NCBI RefSeq assembly: GCF_009176645.1
Contig: NZ_AP019007.1
Span: forward strand, 4,340,001-4,404,000
Source of the DNA: Enterobacter oligotrophicus
Lineage (GTDB): Bacteria; Pseudomonadota; Gammaproteobacteria; Enterobacterales; Enterobacteriaceae
Direction of reading: 5' to 3'
Length of the DNA: 64,000 nucleotides
Made by a program: the position numbers and the translations under genes. Numbering within the stretch: the first letter of the stretch is position 1; each line of letters opens with the position of its first letter. Under the pieces are notes generated by a model, which was not told the origin of the DNA, did no database searches, and saw only the letters and a list, made by a program, of their open reading frames with translations. Of this stretch, positions 9,522 through 23,312 are shown in pieces.

Positions 9522-9749
9522 AGATATAAGAACCTCTTATAATATTTTATGTCTGTTGCTTAAGCGATTTGTGTTGTTTTTTTGACTATACCACCCGCAG
9601 TGCTTTGTGAGGCAAGCAGAAATTTATGTCGAAAGGGAAATTCATCACGGGGCGTTTGTCATAACTAAAAACGATGACGGGATAAATTAAAGGTTCGGCT
9701 CCGGTTTACCGTTATAGTCATTATCAGGACACAACAGGAAGATAAGTCT

Positions 9750-10022
9750 ATGAACCGTTACGTAATGACCGCGTTATGTTTGATGTTATCCGCAGGTGCA
9801 CAGGCCGACCGAATTCGCCCGGATGTGGAAGTGAATGTGCCGCCGGATGTTTTTAGCACCAGCGGCCAGCGTGCGCAGCCGTGTAACCAGTGCTGCATTT
9901 ACCAGGATCAAAACTATTCGGAAGGGGCGGTCATTAAAGCGGATGGCGTGCTGCTGCAGTGTCAACGCGATGAACGCACCATCAGCACGAACTCGCTGGT
10001 CTGGCGGCGCGTAAAAGGATAA
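9750..10022 (+). CDS. ynjH: YnjH, small exported DUF1496 protein
   Basis: 90 residues with a signal peptide (MNRYVMTALCLMLSAGAQA). The mature part has four cysteines, three of them in the cluster CNQCCIY, so disulfide bonding in the periplasm is likely. Function is unknown in the family. It matches the YnjH position between gdhA and nudG. Its last 41 bases overlap the 3' end of nudG on the other strand. A purine-rich AGGAAGATAAG precedes the ATG. Confidence 0.88.
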   Translation: MNRYVMTALCLMLSAGAQADRIRPDVEVNVPPDVFSTSGQRAQPCNQCCIYQDQNYSEGAVIKADGVLLQCQRDERTISTNSLVWRRVKG

Positions 10023-10398
10023 ACGCTTCCAGCAGGGGAATATCTGCCGGGGCTAAATCGTACATAAGGGCTTCTTCTGGCGTACACCACACCAGCGCAC
10101 TGTGGTAGTGCGCTTTCAGCTCTCCGCTGAAGAAGGGGACATGCCAGGCGTGCAGATGAATCAACCGCTGTGAGACTTCCCGCTGGTGGCTTGCCACGTA
10201 TTGCTCAGGCATGGCCTCAATGCCAAGTTCTTCACGCAGTTCGCGGATCAGCGCGTCAGGCTGCGTTTCTCCGGCTTCGACTTTCCCACCGGCAAATTCC
10301 CACATGCCGGGCTGATCGGCATAAGCCGGGCGCTGCGCCAGTAAAATTTTGTCGTCTTTTTCGATGATAGCGGCAACGACATCGAGTGTTTTCAGCAT
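9982..10398 (-). CDS. nudG: Nudix hydrolase NudG (CTP/5-methyl-dCTP pyrophosphohydrolase)
   Basis: Hydrolyses pyrimidine nucleotides such as CTP and 5-hydroxy/5-methyl-dCTP, a pool-cleaning role. 138 residues from ATG 10398; the Nudix box GGKVEAGET...RELREELGIE occupies about residues 37-61. The upstream TTG at 10407 is rejected because E. coli NudG starts close to the ATG. The C-terminus ends ARPASSC, slightly longer than in E. coli, and overlaps ynjH by 41 bases tail to tail. No strong SD is seen before the ATG. Confidence 0.95.
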   Translation of the reverse strand: MLKTLDVVAAIIEKDDKILLAQRPAYADQPGMWEFAGGKVEAGETQPDALIRELREELGIEAMPEQYVASHQREVSQRLIHLHAWHVPFFSGELKAHYHSALVWCTPEEALMYDLAPADIPLLEAFILLRAARPASSC

Positions 10399-10473
10399 GG
10401 TCGTCAATAATTGATAGCGAAAAACGACATATTATCGTGCCCTTTCAAAGAGTCCAGTCATCAGGAGAATCAG

Positions 10474-11046
10474 GTGAAAGAGACATCCACCTGGGTTGCA
10501 CCCATCGAATCCATTCCCGCCAGCCTAAAACCGATTGCCGCCATGCAGAAAAAACACTTTGGTGCGGTACTTAACCCGACGCGCTGGTGGGGCCGAATGC
10601 CGCGTCTGTTCTGGCTGGTGGCGCTGTTTGTGGGGTTTCTGGAGCGAAGAAACGCGCGTCTTTCCCCCGTACTGCGTTCACTGTTGATGACCCGCGTCTC
10701 GCAGCTTTGTCACTGTGCATTCTGTATTGATGCCAATAGCTTACGTCTTGCCGGGCGTTCGGGCGCACTGGATAAAGTTCAGGCCGTCAACGACTGGCAG
10801 CATTCCGCGTTGTTCAGCGATGAGGAGCGTGCCGCGCTGGCATTTGCTGAGGCGGTCACCGCCACGCCGCCGCAGGTGGATGAGGCCATTAAAGCGCAAC
10901 TAAAACATCACTTTACGGATGAAGCTATTACCGAAATGACGGCGCTGATTGCGTTTCAAAATCTCTCAGCGCGCTTTAATGCAGCCCTTGAGATCCCGGA
11001 ACAGGGGCTTTGCGCCACGTTTAAAGAGAAACCGCATGCTGGATAA
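10474..11046 (+). CDS. ynjA: YnjA, carboxymuconolactone decarboxylase (AhpD-like) family protein
   Basis: 190 residues of all-helical AhpD/CMD fold with the redox-type cysteine pair in CHCAFCIDANS. The family includes peroxidase partners, but YnjA has no proven activity. GTG 10474 is chosen because AGGAG lies six bases upstream; the frame stays open back to 10411 without a better site. Its stop overlaps the start of ynjF by 11 bases, so the two are translated together. In E. coli ynjA lies at the start of the ynjABCDE set; here it stands apart from ynjBCDE on the other strand. Confidence 0.88.
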   Translation: MKETSTWVAPIESIPASLKPIAAMQKKHFGAVLNPTRWWGRMPRLFWLVALFVGFLERRNARLSPVLRSLLMTRVSQLCHCAFCIDANSLRLAGRSGALDKVQAVNDWQHSALFSDEERAALAFAEAVTATPPQVDEAIKAQLKHHFTDEAITEMTALIAFQNLSARFNAALEIPEQGLCATFKEKPHAG

Positions 11047-11653
11047 ACACCTGCATCCCCGCGTGAAACCGGCGTTAAACCAGCTTGCTGCCGCGCTGGA
11101 TAAACCCTTTATCTCACCCGATGGATTAACGCTGACCGGGTTTGCTATCGGCGTGCTGGCGCTGCCGTTTCTGGCGCTGGGCTGGTATCCGGCGGCGCTG
11201 ATTGCCATAGTGCTGAATCGCCTGCTGGATGGTCTGGACGGCGCGCTGGCGCGACGCAGGGGGCTGACGGATGCGGGAGGATTTCTGGATATCGCGCTCG
11301 ATTTTCTCTTCTACGCGCTGGTGCCGTTTGGCTTTGCCCTGGCCGCACCCGCAGAAAATGCGCTGGCCGCCGCCTGGCTGTTGTTTGCGTTTATTGGCAC
11401 CGGGAGTAGCTTTCTGGCGTTTGCTGCGCTGGCCGCGAAGCATGACATCAATAACCCTGGCTATGCGCACAAGTCGTTTTATTACATTGGCGGGTTAACG
11501 GAAGGGACGGAGACGATCGCGCTGTTTGTGCTGTGCTGCCTGTTTCCGGCGCACTTTACGCTGTTCGCCAGGGTATTTGGCGCGTTGTGCTGGCTGACCA
11601 CCACAACGCGCATCTGGAGCGGTTATGTGACGCTGAAGTCACTCAGCCCTTAG
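11036..11653 (+). CDS. ynjF: YnjF, CDP-alcohol phosphatidyltransferase family membrane protein
   Basis: 205 residues (E. coli 206). The family catalytic signature reads DGLDGALARRR...GGFLDIALD, with aspartates at residues 65, 68, 85 and 89. Several hydrophobic helices place it in the inner membrane. The acceptor alcohol is unknown. ATG 11036 lies inside the end of ynjA. Its stop TAG overlaps the ynjE stop on the opposite strand within the tetranucleotide TTAG, so the two genes end tail to tail with no spacer. Confidence 0.92.
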   Translation: MLDKHLHPRVKPALNQLAAALDKPFISPDGLTLTGFAIGVLALPFLALGWYPAALIAIVLNRLLDGLDGALARRRGLTDAGGFLDIALDFLFYALVPFGFALAAPAENALAAAWLLFAFIGTGSSFLAFAALAAKHDINNPGYAHKSFYYIGGLTEGTETIALFVLCCLFPAHFTLFARVFGALCWLTTTTRIWSGYVTLKSLSP

Positions 11654-12954
11654 AGGGAACGCTCAGGCCCGCGCTCGCCGGTCGATACCGGATTTTGTGG
11701 GTGGCTGCTCCATTCGTACCAGCCGCCGTCGTACACGGCGATATTCTTCCAGCCCATGGCGCGCGCGTACATAAAGGTTTCCGACGCGCGCCAGCCCGTA
11801 CCGCAGTAGAACGCGACGTGCTGTTCCGGCAGGATATGCCATGTTTTCCACATGGCGGCAATATCATCCGCGCTGCGCATGGTGCCGTCCGGGTTATGGA
11901 AATCTTCCATATGGTTGGCGTCGCTCCCCGCGTGGCCCCAGCGTGCGCCTGCAATATCGCCTTTTGGCTTAATATAGCTGTAGCCGCTGGTTTCACCGAT
12001 AAACTCCGGCCACGAACGAATGCTGACCAGCGAGGCATCCTGGCGATGCAACATATCGCGGGCCTGTTCCATATCCACCATCAGCTGCGGCTGGCCAGGG
12101 ATCGGCGCACCAAAATCAGGTGCGGGTTTCACTTTCGCAGGCATGCCGCGTTCAACCGGCAGACCCGCATCGGACCATGTTTTCCAGCCGCCATCCAGCA
12201 TGCGTACATCCTTCACACCCGCATACAGCATAATCTGCGCCACGCGTGCGGCGGCATAAACGTCACGACCATACAGAATCACCGTGGTGTCGTGACGGAT
12301 ACCGTGCTTTGCCAGCATCGCTTTTAGCTTATCGTCGGACACTTTATTCCACAGCGGCTCGCTTTCGACATCATTGGTATCGACATAGCCCGCGCCGGGA
12401 ATATGGTTAAGCAGGTAAAACTTCGGTGCGCCCCATCCGGCTTCAATGACTTTCCAGTCGCCCAAAGGGGCGGCGGCAACCTGCTTACCCTGTTGTAACT
12501 GGTGGAGCCACTGCGGGTAAACCAGCTGTTCAAAGTGGGGTAAACGCTGCAAACGGTCGGCCGTCTGCAGGGCATCGCTCAGTGTGGATATATGGCTATA
12601 CCCGGCTTTTTCCAGGCGCGCTTTGACGGCCTGGTTATCGCTATCGCTGCCATAAAGTGCAATCGGCGCTGATGGCGTAAGCTGGTGCTGTTTCGCCCAG
12701 CCGCTGAGCTGGTCATCGTTCATCGCCCCAAGCCAGGAGGCAGACAGGTTTAGCGCGGCGGGTTCATGGCCGGATGTTCCGCTCAGCGTTGGCCAGCCGT
12801 TATAAAACGCACTGGTGCGGGTATCGATTACCGCGCCGTGCTGTTCCTGTAGCTGTGCCAGCGTGAGAGAGTGGGGCATATCAGCCGCCATGGAGGAAAA
12901 TGAGGCGAGGCCGCAAATCAGGGCCAGCGCGGTCAGTTGAGAAACACGTTTCAT
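11650..12954 (-). CDS. ynjE: YnjE, exported three-rhodanese-domain sulfurtransferase
   Basis: 434 residues (E. coli 435) with a signal peptide (MKRVSQLTALALICGLASFSSMA). Three rhodanese domains follow in tandem; the last carries the active-site loop FYCGTGWRASE with C384. E. coli YnjE transfers sulfur from thiosulfate or a persulfide. It is the last gene of a leftward ynjB-C-D-E unit, 73 bases after ynjD. ATG 12954 gives the signal peptide; longer in-frame starts only add out-of-character sequence overlapping ynjD. The link between a sulfurtransferase and the transporter is conserved but unexplained. Confidence 0.95.
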   Translation of the reverse strand: MKRVSQLTALALICGLASFSSMAADMPHSLTLAQLQEQHGAVIDTRTSAFYNGWPTLSGTSGHEPAALNLSASWLGAMNDDQLSGWAKQHQLTPSAPIALYGSDSDNQAVKARLEKAGYSHISTLSDALQTADRLQRLPHFEQLVYPQWLHQLQQGKQVAAAPLGDWKVIEAGWGAPKFYLLNHIPGAGYVDTNDVESEPLWNKVSDDKLKAMLAKHGIRHDTTVILYGRDVYAAARVAQIMLYAGVKDVRMLDGGWKTWSDAGLPVERGMPAKVKPAPDFGAPIPGQPQLMVDMEQARDMLHRQDASLVSIRSWPEFIGETSGYSYIKPKGDIAGARWGHAGSDANHMEDFHNPDGTMRSADDIAAMWKTWHILPEQHVAFYCGTGWRASETFMYARAMGWKNIAVYDGGWYEWSSHPQNPVSTGERGPERSL

Positions 12955-13027
12955 CGAAAAGCCTGACGTCAGTAAATGAGGTGGGCATTGTCGTCTCTCC
13001 TGAAACAGAAAACATTGCGTTAGCACA

Positions 13028-13648
13028 TTATTGCCAGCGAGAAATACTGAGCACCTTACCGCCCGGTGGAATATCGTCTTCGTCATGCGTGACCAGCACC
13101 ACCGGAATATTGCGCGCACGAACCACCTCGAATACCCACGCCCGGAACGACGTGCGTAGCGCCTTATCCAGACGGCTGAACGGTTCATCAAGCAGTAACG
13201 CCTGCGGCTGGGCGAGCAGGGCGCGGAGCAGGCTCACCCTGGCGCGTTCGCCACCAGAGAGCGTCGCCGGATCGCTGTGGTAATGGTTAAACAGCCCGGC
13301 TGAATTCAGCGCCTGCTCAACCGCAGACCGCCGTGCGCGTCCGGTAATCTGCGCCGGAAGTGCGACCATCAAATTCTGCCCGACGCTGAAATGGTCAAAC
13401 AGCAGGGCGTCCTGAAATAAAATCCCTAACCCTCGTTTTTCCACGGGAAGCGAATCGCAGCGACGATCGTTGAGCCACAGTTCACCGTGAGCCTGAAAAT
13501 CAGCCGACAGCGCGCCCACCATCCAGGAGAAAAGCGTCGATTTACCGCTACCGGATGGCCCCATTAGCGTGACAATTTCTCCACGCGGGACGCAGAAACT
13601 GACCTGCCGAAACAGCGGCTCAATGGTGAGATCTTTTACTTTCAGCAT
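13028..13648 (-). CDS. ynjD: YnjD, ABC transporter ATP-binding subunit
   Basis: 206 residues with Walker A GPSGSGKST, signature LSGGERARVSLL, Walker B LLLDEPFSRLD and the switch histidine in VTHDEDD. It energises the YnjC permease. ATG 13648 overlaps the ynjC stop by one base (TAATG), indicating translational coupling; a longer open frame upstream runs through ynjC and is a shadow. Substrate unknown; the binding protein resembles thiamine/iron-type solute-binding proteins. Confidence 0.93.
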   Translation of the reverse strand: MLKVKDLTIEPLFRQVSFCVPRGEIVTLMGPSGSGKSTLFSWMVGALSADFQAHGELWLNDRRCDSLPVEKRGLGILFQDALLFDHFSVGQNLMVALPAQITGRARRSAVEQALNSAGLFNHYHSDPATLSGGERARVSLLRALLAQPQALLLDEPFSRLDKALRTSFRAWVFEVVRARNIPVVLVTHDEDDIPPGGKVLSISRWQ

Positions 13649-15177
13649 TAACGTAATCCTTGTCGGTAGCGGCCTGCGAGCCGGGAAAGCAGCGCGGCAA
13701 GGCCAAACACGATACCCGTCAACAACAAGAGTCCCAGTGCCCGGTTTGCCAGAATCGGGACGCTGCCGCCACTGCTGAGCGCGACGGCCTCCGTGGTGAG
13801 GGTGGCGAAGCGTCCCGCGCCCGGCCAGAGCGTCGGTATGTACTGCGCCATGCTCACCGAAAAGCCGGTCGCAAAGGCCAGTAACGCAGGGCGAACCAAC
13901 AGTGGGCATTTCAGCAGCCAGAAAATTTTAGCCCGTCCCCAGCCCAGCGTTCGGGCGGTCAGGATAAGCCGTGGATCGAGCCTGCGCCACGCGGGTTGCA
14001 ACACCAGCAACATCCACGGCAATACCCAGAGCAGATGGCTCCACAGCACGGCGACGTATTGCCCGTCGATACCCAGCCACAGCGCCACAACATATTGCCC
14101 GGAAACAAGCGGCAGCGCCGGGAGCGCAAGCGGCAGCCACACCCACAGTGCGCTGCGCTGCGGTCCCCACTCCAGCCAGAGAAAGATAATCACAAGGGCA
14201 ATCAGACTGGAGGCCAGCCCGAATGACAGGCTGGTACCGACAGGGCCGATGTCGTCCTGTCGCGCCAGCAGCAACAGCACCGCGCTGCAGAGCAGTCCAC
14301 ATGCCGGGAGCAGCCAGCCAGACAAACGCTCAGGCAGCACGGCAGGCGAACGGCGACGAATACCGGTGAGGTCTGGCAGCGTGCGTCGCCACCGTGTCCA
14401 GATGCCGTAGCCGAGCGCCGAAAGTATGACCAGCAACACCAGTAAGATCAGGCACAGGAGTGTGCCCTTTGCCTGCTGCTGCGCGTCCCCCTGGCTGAGC
14501 CATTGCCAGGCCAGCACCGCCAGAGTCGGCGGGTTCCCTGGTCCCAGAACGATTGCGACATCCACAACGGAAAGCGACCAGGCCAGTACCGCCAGCATCA
14601 CCGCCCCCAGCGCGGGTGCGATGGCTGGCAGAATCAGCCAGCTTACCGCCTGAATGCGGCCGTAGCCGAGGGTTTGCAAGACAATTTTCTGCTGTCTCAG
14701 ACGCTTTTCCGGCAACACGGCGAAAATCACCCACAGTACAAACGCGCTCTCTTTGACGGCAAGCGTCAGACCCAACCCAATACCGAACCGGTCAAGCTGC
14801 GGCGAGCAGAACGTGCAGATTTGGTAGAACAGGCCGCCTTCAGCAAACATCAGCAGCACGCTGGTGGCGAAGGCAACGTGCGGGATCGCCAGCAGCCATG
14901 GCAGACGGGTGCTCAGGCGTCGCCACTGTTTCCCTGGCCACAGTAGCGTGACAAGGCTCAGAGCAATAAACAGAGCACCCAGCGTCGCGGTAAGCGCAGA
15001 CACCAGCGTGGCGGTCAGCGCCTGAGGTAGCTGTTGATCGCTAAGCAGCGACTGCCAGTTGGCAACAGAAAATACCGGTGCCAGGAGCATGGCACCGGCG
15101 GGGATCAGCGGCAGATAAATCACCGCCATCGCCAGCCAGACGAGGCCGCTTAGCGGGTGCCGTAACGGCGCAGCCAT
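13648..15177 (-). CDS. ynjC: YnjC, ABC transporter permease (fused double permease)
   Basis: 509 residues (E. coli 511) with about twelve hydrophobic segments arranged as two permease halves in one chain, so a single polypeptide supplies both membrane domains. Strongly leucine/alanine/tryptophan-rich. It starts at ATG 15177, overlapping the end of ynjB by 28 bases, and ends one base into ynjD. It is thus the middle gene of a tightly coupled transport operon. Substrate unknown. Confidence 0.93.
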   Translation of the reverse strand: MAAPLRHPLSGLVWLAMAVIYLPLIPAGAMLLAPVFSVANWQSLLSDQQLPQALTATLVSALTATLGALFIALSLVTLLWPGKQWRRLSTRLPWLLAIPHVAFATSVLLMFAEGGLFYQICTFCSPQLDRFGIGLGLTLAVKESAFVLWVIFAVLPEKRLRQQKIVLQTLGYGRIQAVSWLILPAIAPALGAVMLAVLAWSLSVVDVAIVLGPGNPPTLAVLAWQWLSQGDAQQQAKGTLLCLILLVLLVILSALGYGIWTRWRRTLPDLTGIRRRSPAVLPERLSGWLLPACGLLCSAVLLLLARQDDIGPVGTSLSFGLASSLIALVIIFLWLEWGPQRSALWVWLPLALPALPLVSGQYVVALWLGIDGQYVAVLWSHLLWVLPWMLLVLQPAWRRLDPRLILTARTLGWGRAKIFWLLKCPLLVRPALLAFATGFSVSMAQYIPTLWPGAGRFATLTTEAVALSSGGSVPILANRALGLLLLTGIVFGLAALLSRLAGRYRQGLR

Positions 15178-16319
15178 TCCTGTTCCAGTGCGTTAACCCA
15201 GGCGGCGTGTGGCTCCGGGAGGACAGGGGGTAAACCTGCGGGCGTGTGGGCGCTAAGTTGTTTAGCCTCCTCTGCGCGCAGTGTTGCTGCGTCAAGCACG
15301 CTCGGGTCGCCCCAGATTGTCGGATCGGCTTTGCGGATCTGCGCCTGCGGGGAAAGCAGGAAATTAGCGACCACTTTTGCTCCGGCGCTCGCGCTGGCAT
15401 TGGCCGGAATGGTGACGAAATGGACATTGCCGATCATCCCGTCGTGAAAGCCGAAGCTGTAGCTGTCGGTAGGCAGTTCGCCGCGGGTTACCTTCTGCTG
15501 CGCATGGGCCGGGTTAAAGGTCAGCGACAGGTTCAGGCTTCCGCTTGCCAGCAGGGCATCCATCCGTGCAGGTGAGGGCGGAAAATCGTTTCCTTCACGC
15601 CACAGCAGCGGATGCAGCTTGTCGAGGTAATCCCATAGCGGGGCGGAGACCTGCGCAAATGTATTATCTGGCGCTTTTTTTAATGCTTCAGGTTGCGCGG
15701 TCAGCGCCAGAAGCAACTGCTCAAGAAACGCGGTGCCGGTAAAATCAGGCGGTCGCGGATAACTCACTTTGCCTGGGTGCTGCTTTGCATATTCCAGCAA
15801 AGCCTGAGGATTTTCCGGTGGTGTCGGCATGCTTGCTTTGCGGGCAATAAAGCTCAACTGCGCGCCGCCCCACGGGGATTCTGCTCCGTCGGTCGGGATA
15901 GCGAAATCTTCCGTGACCGGTTTACGGGTATCGACATATCGCCAGTTTGGCAGAGCCTGTGCCCATCCGGTTTGGAGCAGGTTTGCCTCTTTCAGCGTGC
16001 GGAAATTTTCCCCGTTAATCCATAACAGATCGACCGAGCCGTGAGTTTTTCGCCCTGCGGCCGCCTCGGTCTGAATACGTTTAACGGCATCGGCGGCATC
16101 GGCCAGATGAACGATTTTAAGGTCGATGGCGTAGTGCGTTTTCATTTCACCACTCACCCAGTCGAGATAACGATTGACCGCCTGATCGCCGCCCCAGGCA
16201 TTAAACCAGACGGTCTGGCCTTTGGCCTGTTGTTGAAGGGATTGCCAGCTATCTGTAGCAAATGCAGGGGCGGTCAGCAGCAGAGCTGTCAGAAACGCGC
16301 AAAAACGCACACGGCGCAT
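15150..16319 (-). CDS. ynjB: YnjB, ABC transporter periplasmic binding protein
   Basis: 389 residues with a signal peptide ending TAPAFA. The mature protein has the bilobal solute-binding pattern (GQTVWFNAWGGD, LLWINGENF). It is related to extracellular solute-binding proteins of the thiamine/spermidine/iron type, but the ligand is not known in E. coli either. First gene of ynjBCDE on the minus strand, 6 bases downstream of the TVP38-family gene, so the upstream promoter may lie before xthA. Confidence 0.92.
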   Translation of the reverse strand: MRRVRFCAFLTALLLTAPAFATDSWQSLQQQAKGQTVWFNAWGGDQAVNRYLDWVSGEMKTHYAIDLKIVHLADAADAVKRIQTEAAAGRKTHGSVDLLWINGENFRTLKEANLLQTGWAQALPNWRYVDTRKPVTEDFAIPTDGAESPWGGAQLSFIARKASMPTPPENPQALLEYAKQHPGKVSYPRPPDFTGTAFLEQLLLALTAQPEALKKAPDNTFAQVSAPLWDYLDKLHPLLWREGNDFPPSPARMDALLASGSLNLSLTFNPAHAQQKVTRGELPTDSYSFGFHDGMIGNVHFVTIPANASASAGAKVVANFLLSPQAQIRKADPTIWGDPSVLDAATLRAEEAKQLSAHTPAGLPPVLPEPHAAWVNALEQEWLRRYGTR

Positions 16320-16325
16320 AATGCC

Positions 16326-17009
16326 TCACTTTTTAAAAGAGGAGGTGTAACGGGAAAACAGCCAGCGAGTGACCAGCGGTAATAACCCTAATAGTGTAAA
16401 GGCGAATAACACTCCCGGCGACAGAATATCGCGTAGCGACGTCAGTTCACCCAGCTCACGTCCGGCGTTCAGAAAAATCACCGTCGCAGGAAGCATGGCA
16501 AGCTGACTAATCCATCCGTAGCGGATCGCGCTGAGACGGGTGAGGCCCATCAGCAGGTTGACCAGGAAGAACGGAAACAGCGGCATCAGGCGGAGGGCAA
16601 AAAGATAACGTGCGCCGTCGCGAGCCATTCCGGTATTGATGATGTGCATCTGGCGCGCAAAACGCCGCTGTACCCAATCGCGCAGCAGATAACGGCTGGC
16701 GAGCATGGCGAACGTTGCGCCAAGCGTGGAGGCAAATGACACCAGCAGCACGCCTTCCCACAGGCTAAACAGCGCCCCGCCCAGCAGCGTTAATATTGCT
16801 GCGCCGGGGATAGAGAGCGCGGAGACCACCACATAAAGCCCAAAATAGACCAGTGCACTCTGGAGCGGAGCCCGCTCTACCTGAGCGAGTAACGTCTGCT
16901 GGTGTGTTTTTATGGTGTCCAGAGAAAGCGTCCCTGGCGGGAGGACGATGAATGCCAGCGCAAATGCGCCCAGAAGGGCGCACAGGAAGAGTATTTTTTG
17001 CGTGTTCAC
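16326..17009 (-). CDS. TVP38/TMEM64 (YdjX/YdjZ-type) inner-membrane protein
   Basis: 227 residues with five or six hydrophobic segments and the family core GAAILTLLGGALFS...LGATFAMLASRYLLRDWV. The DedA-related TVP38 family has been linked to lipid scrambling, but the bacterial YdjX/YdjZ role is unproven. The start is GTG 17009, five bases after the xthA stop, so it probably shares the xthA transcript. E. coli has two such proteins (ydjX, ydjZ) plus ydjY here; only one gene is present in this genome segment, so I leave the symbol open. Confidence 0.82.
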   Translation of the reverse strand: MNTQKILFLCALLGAFALAFIVLPPGTLSLDTIKTHQQTLLAQVERAPLQSALVYFGLYVVVSALSIPGAAILTLLGGALFSLWEGVLLVSFASTLGATFAMLASRYLLRDWVQRRFARQMHIINTGMARDGARYLFALRLMPLFPFFLVNLLMGLTRLSAIRYGWISQLAMLPATVIFLNAGRELGELTSLRDILSPGVLFAFTLLGLLPLVTRWLFSRYTSSFKK

Positions 17010-17014
17010 ACGGT

Positions 17015-17821
17015 TTACAGCTTAAATTTCGCCCACACAGGTGCGTGGTCAGAGGGTTTTTCCATGCTGCGAATCGCGTAGTCAATGCCCGTTTCAATGC
17101 AGCGGTCCGCCAGTGGCGCACTCGCCAGCAGCAGGTCTATACGCAGACCCCGGTTGTCATCAAAACCTTTTGAACGGTAGTCAAACCACGAGAAGCGGTC
17201 CTGCGTTTCCGGGTTAGCGGTGCGGAACGTATCCACCAGGCCCCAGCCCAGCAGCCGCTCCATCCACTCGCGCTCTTCCGGCAGGAAAGAGCATTTGCCG
17301 GTGCGCAGCCAGCGTTTGCGGTTCTCTTCACCGATGCCAATGTCCAGGTCGGTCGGGCTAATGTTCATATCGCCCATGATCAGCACCGGATTCTCTTTTT
17401 TCAGCTCGGTAGTCAGGTAATCCTGCAGATCCTGATAGAACTTCGCTTTGGCCGGGAATTTGGTTTCATGATCGCGGCTCTCGCCCTGTGGGAAATAGCC
17501 GTTGATCACCGTGATATTGCCCAGTGCTGAGGGCACTTCCGCCATAATGATACGGCGCTGTGCCTCGCCGTCATCGCCAGGGAAGCCACGACGCACGGAA
17601 ACGGGCGTCTCTTTGGTCAGCAGCGCAACGCCGTAGTGGCCTTTCTGCCCGTGATAAAAGACGTTGTAGCCCAGTTTCGCCACCTCTTCGAGGGGGAACA
17701 TATCGTCGTGGACCTTTGTCTCCTGCAGGCCGATCACATCGGGTTGATGTTGCTCAACAATCGCTTCAAGCTGGTGAGGGCGGGCACGCAGGCCGTTGAT
17801 ATTAAAAGAGACAAATTTCAT
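17015..17821 (-). CDS. xthA: Exodeoxyribonuclease III
   Basis: 268 residues, the E. coli length. AP endonuclease and 3'-5' exonuclease of base-excision repair. Catalytic motifs are visible: QETK with E34, the YFPQGE loop, GDMNIS with D151, and the C-terminal SDHAP. ATG 17821 gives the standard N-terminus [15 protein letters not shown]; the 25 extra codons upstream are not family-like. In this strain it heads a leftward series leading into the TVP38-family gene and ynjBCDE. Confidence 0.98.
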   Translation of the reverse strand: MKFVSFNINGLRARPHQLEAIVEQHQPDVIGLQETKVHDDMFPLEEVAKLGYNVFYHGQKGHYGVALLTKETPVSVRRGFPGDDGEAQRRIIMAEVPSALGNITVINGYFPQGESRDHETKFPAKAKFYQDLQDYLTTELKKENPVLIMGDMNISPTDLDIGIGEENRKRWLRTGKCSFLPEEREWMERLLGWGLVDTFRTANPETQDRFSWFDYRSKGFDDNRGLRIDLLLASAPLADRCIETGIDYAIRSMEKPSDHAPVWAKFKL

Positions 17822-18064
17822 AGTCGCTGCCAGTGCAAGGTGAATAGTGCATGGATGGTAGCAGAAATTGCGTCGTCTGTTATCCGCTTCGCCCAATTAC
17901 TGCGACAGATATGACCAGTAGTGCAATATTTGCACCATTCCGACGCGCCTCGCCCTCAAATGGGGCATAAACGGCCGATAAATTTCGCCAGCGATCACAA
18001 TTCCAGAATTATATTTGGCCTGTGCATACTCTTTCTGGTTTTCATGCGGCAAAGCGCCGCTTAC

Positions 18065-18078
18065 TGTAAAAATATTCA
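18065..18078 (+). promoter_or_regulatory. Putative ArgR-binding ARG box
   Basis: TGTAAAAATATTCA matches TGAAT-WWWW-ATTCA at 12 of 14 positions. A weaker half-match TGAATAATT lies at 18097-18105. ArgR is a known activator of ast operons, so an upstream position relative to the sigma-54 promoter fits. Confidence 0.45.
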
Positions 18079-18166
18079 CTTTTTATGCAATAACAGTGAA
18101 TAATTCCATATTGTAACTCATTGATATTCTGTCCTCCCAGCCCGTTTATGCATTTTTATCGCTGGC

Positions 18167-18182
18167 TGGCACGAACTCTGCA
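18167..18182 (+). promoter_or_regulatory. Sigma-54 promoter of astCADBE
   Basis: TGGCACGAACTCTGCA matches TGGCACG-N4-TTGCA with one change. The GG (18168-18169) and GC (18180-18181) pairs have the required 10-base spacing. Predicted start about 18193, giving a leader of about 60 bases. The same promoter type controls ast in E. coli under NtrC. Confidence 0.75.
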
Positions 18183-18224
18183 ATCTACATTCACAGTGCA
18201 AACACTCAATAATTTAACATTTAA

Positions 18225-23302
<5,078 letters not shown>

Positions 23303-23312
23303 AGGAGAAGGT

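Noticed and set aside
17921..17935. Perfect palindrome GTGCAATATTTGCAC proposed as an NtrC site for astC
   Set aside because: The arms run in the wrong sense for the TGCACC...GGTGCA pattern and lie about 230 bases from the promoter. Kept only as an unexplained palindrome.
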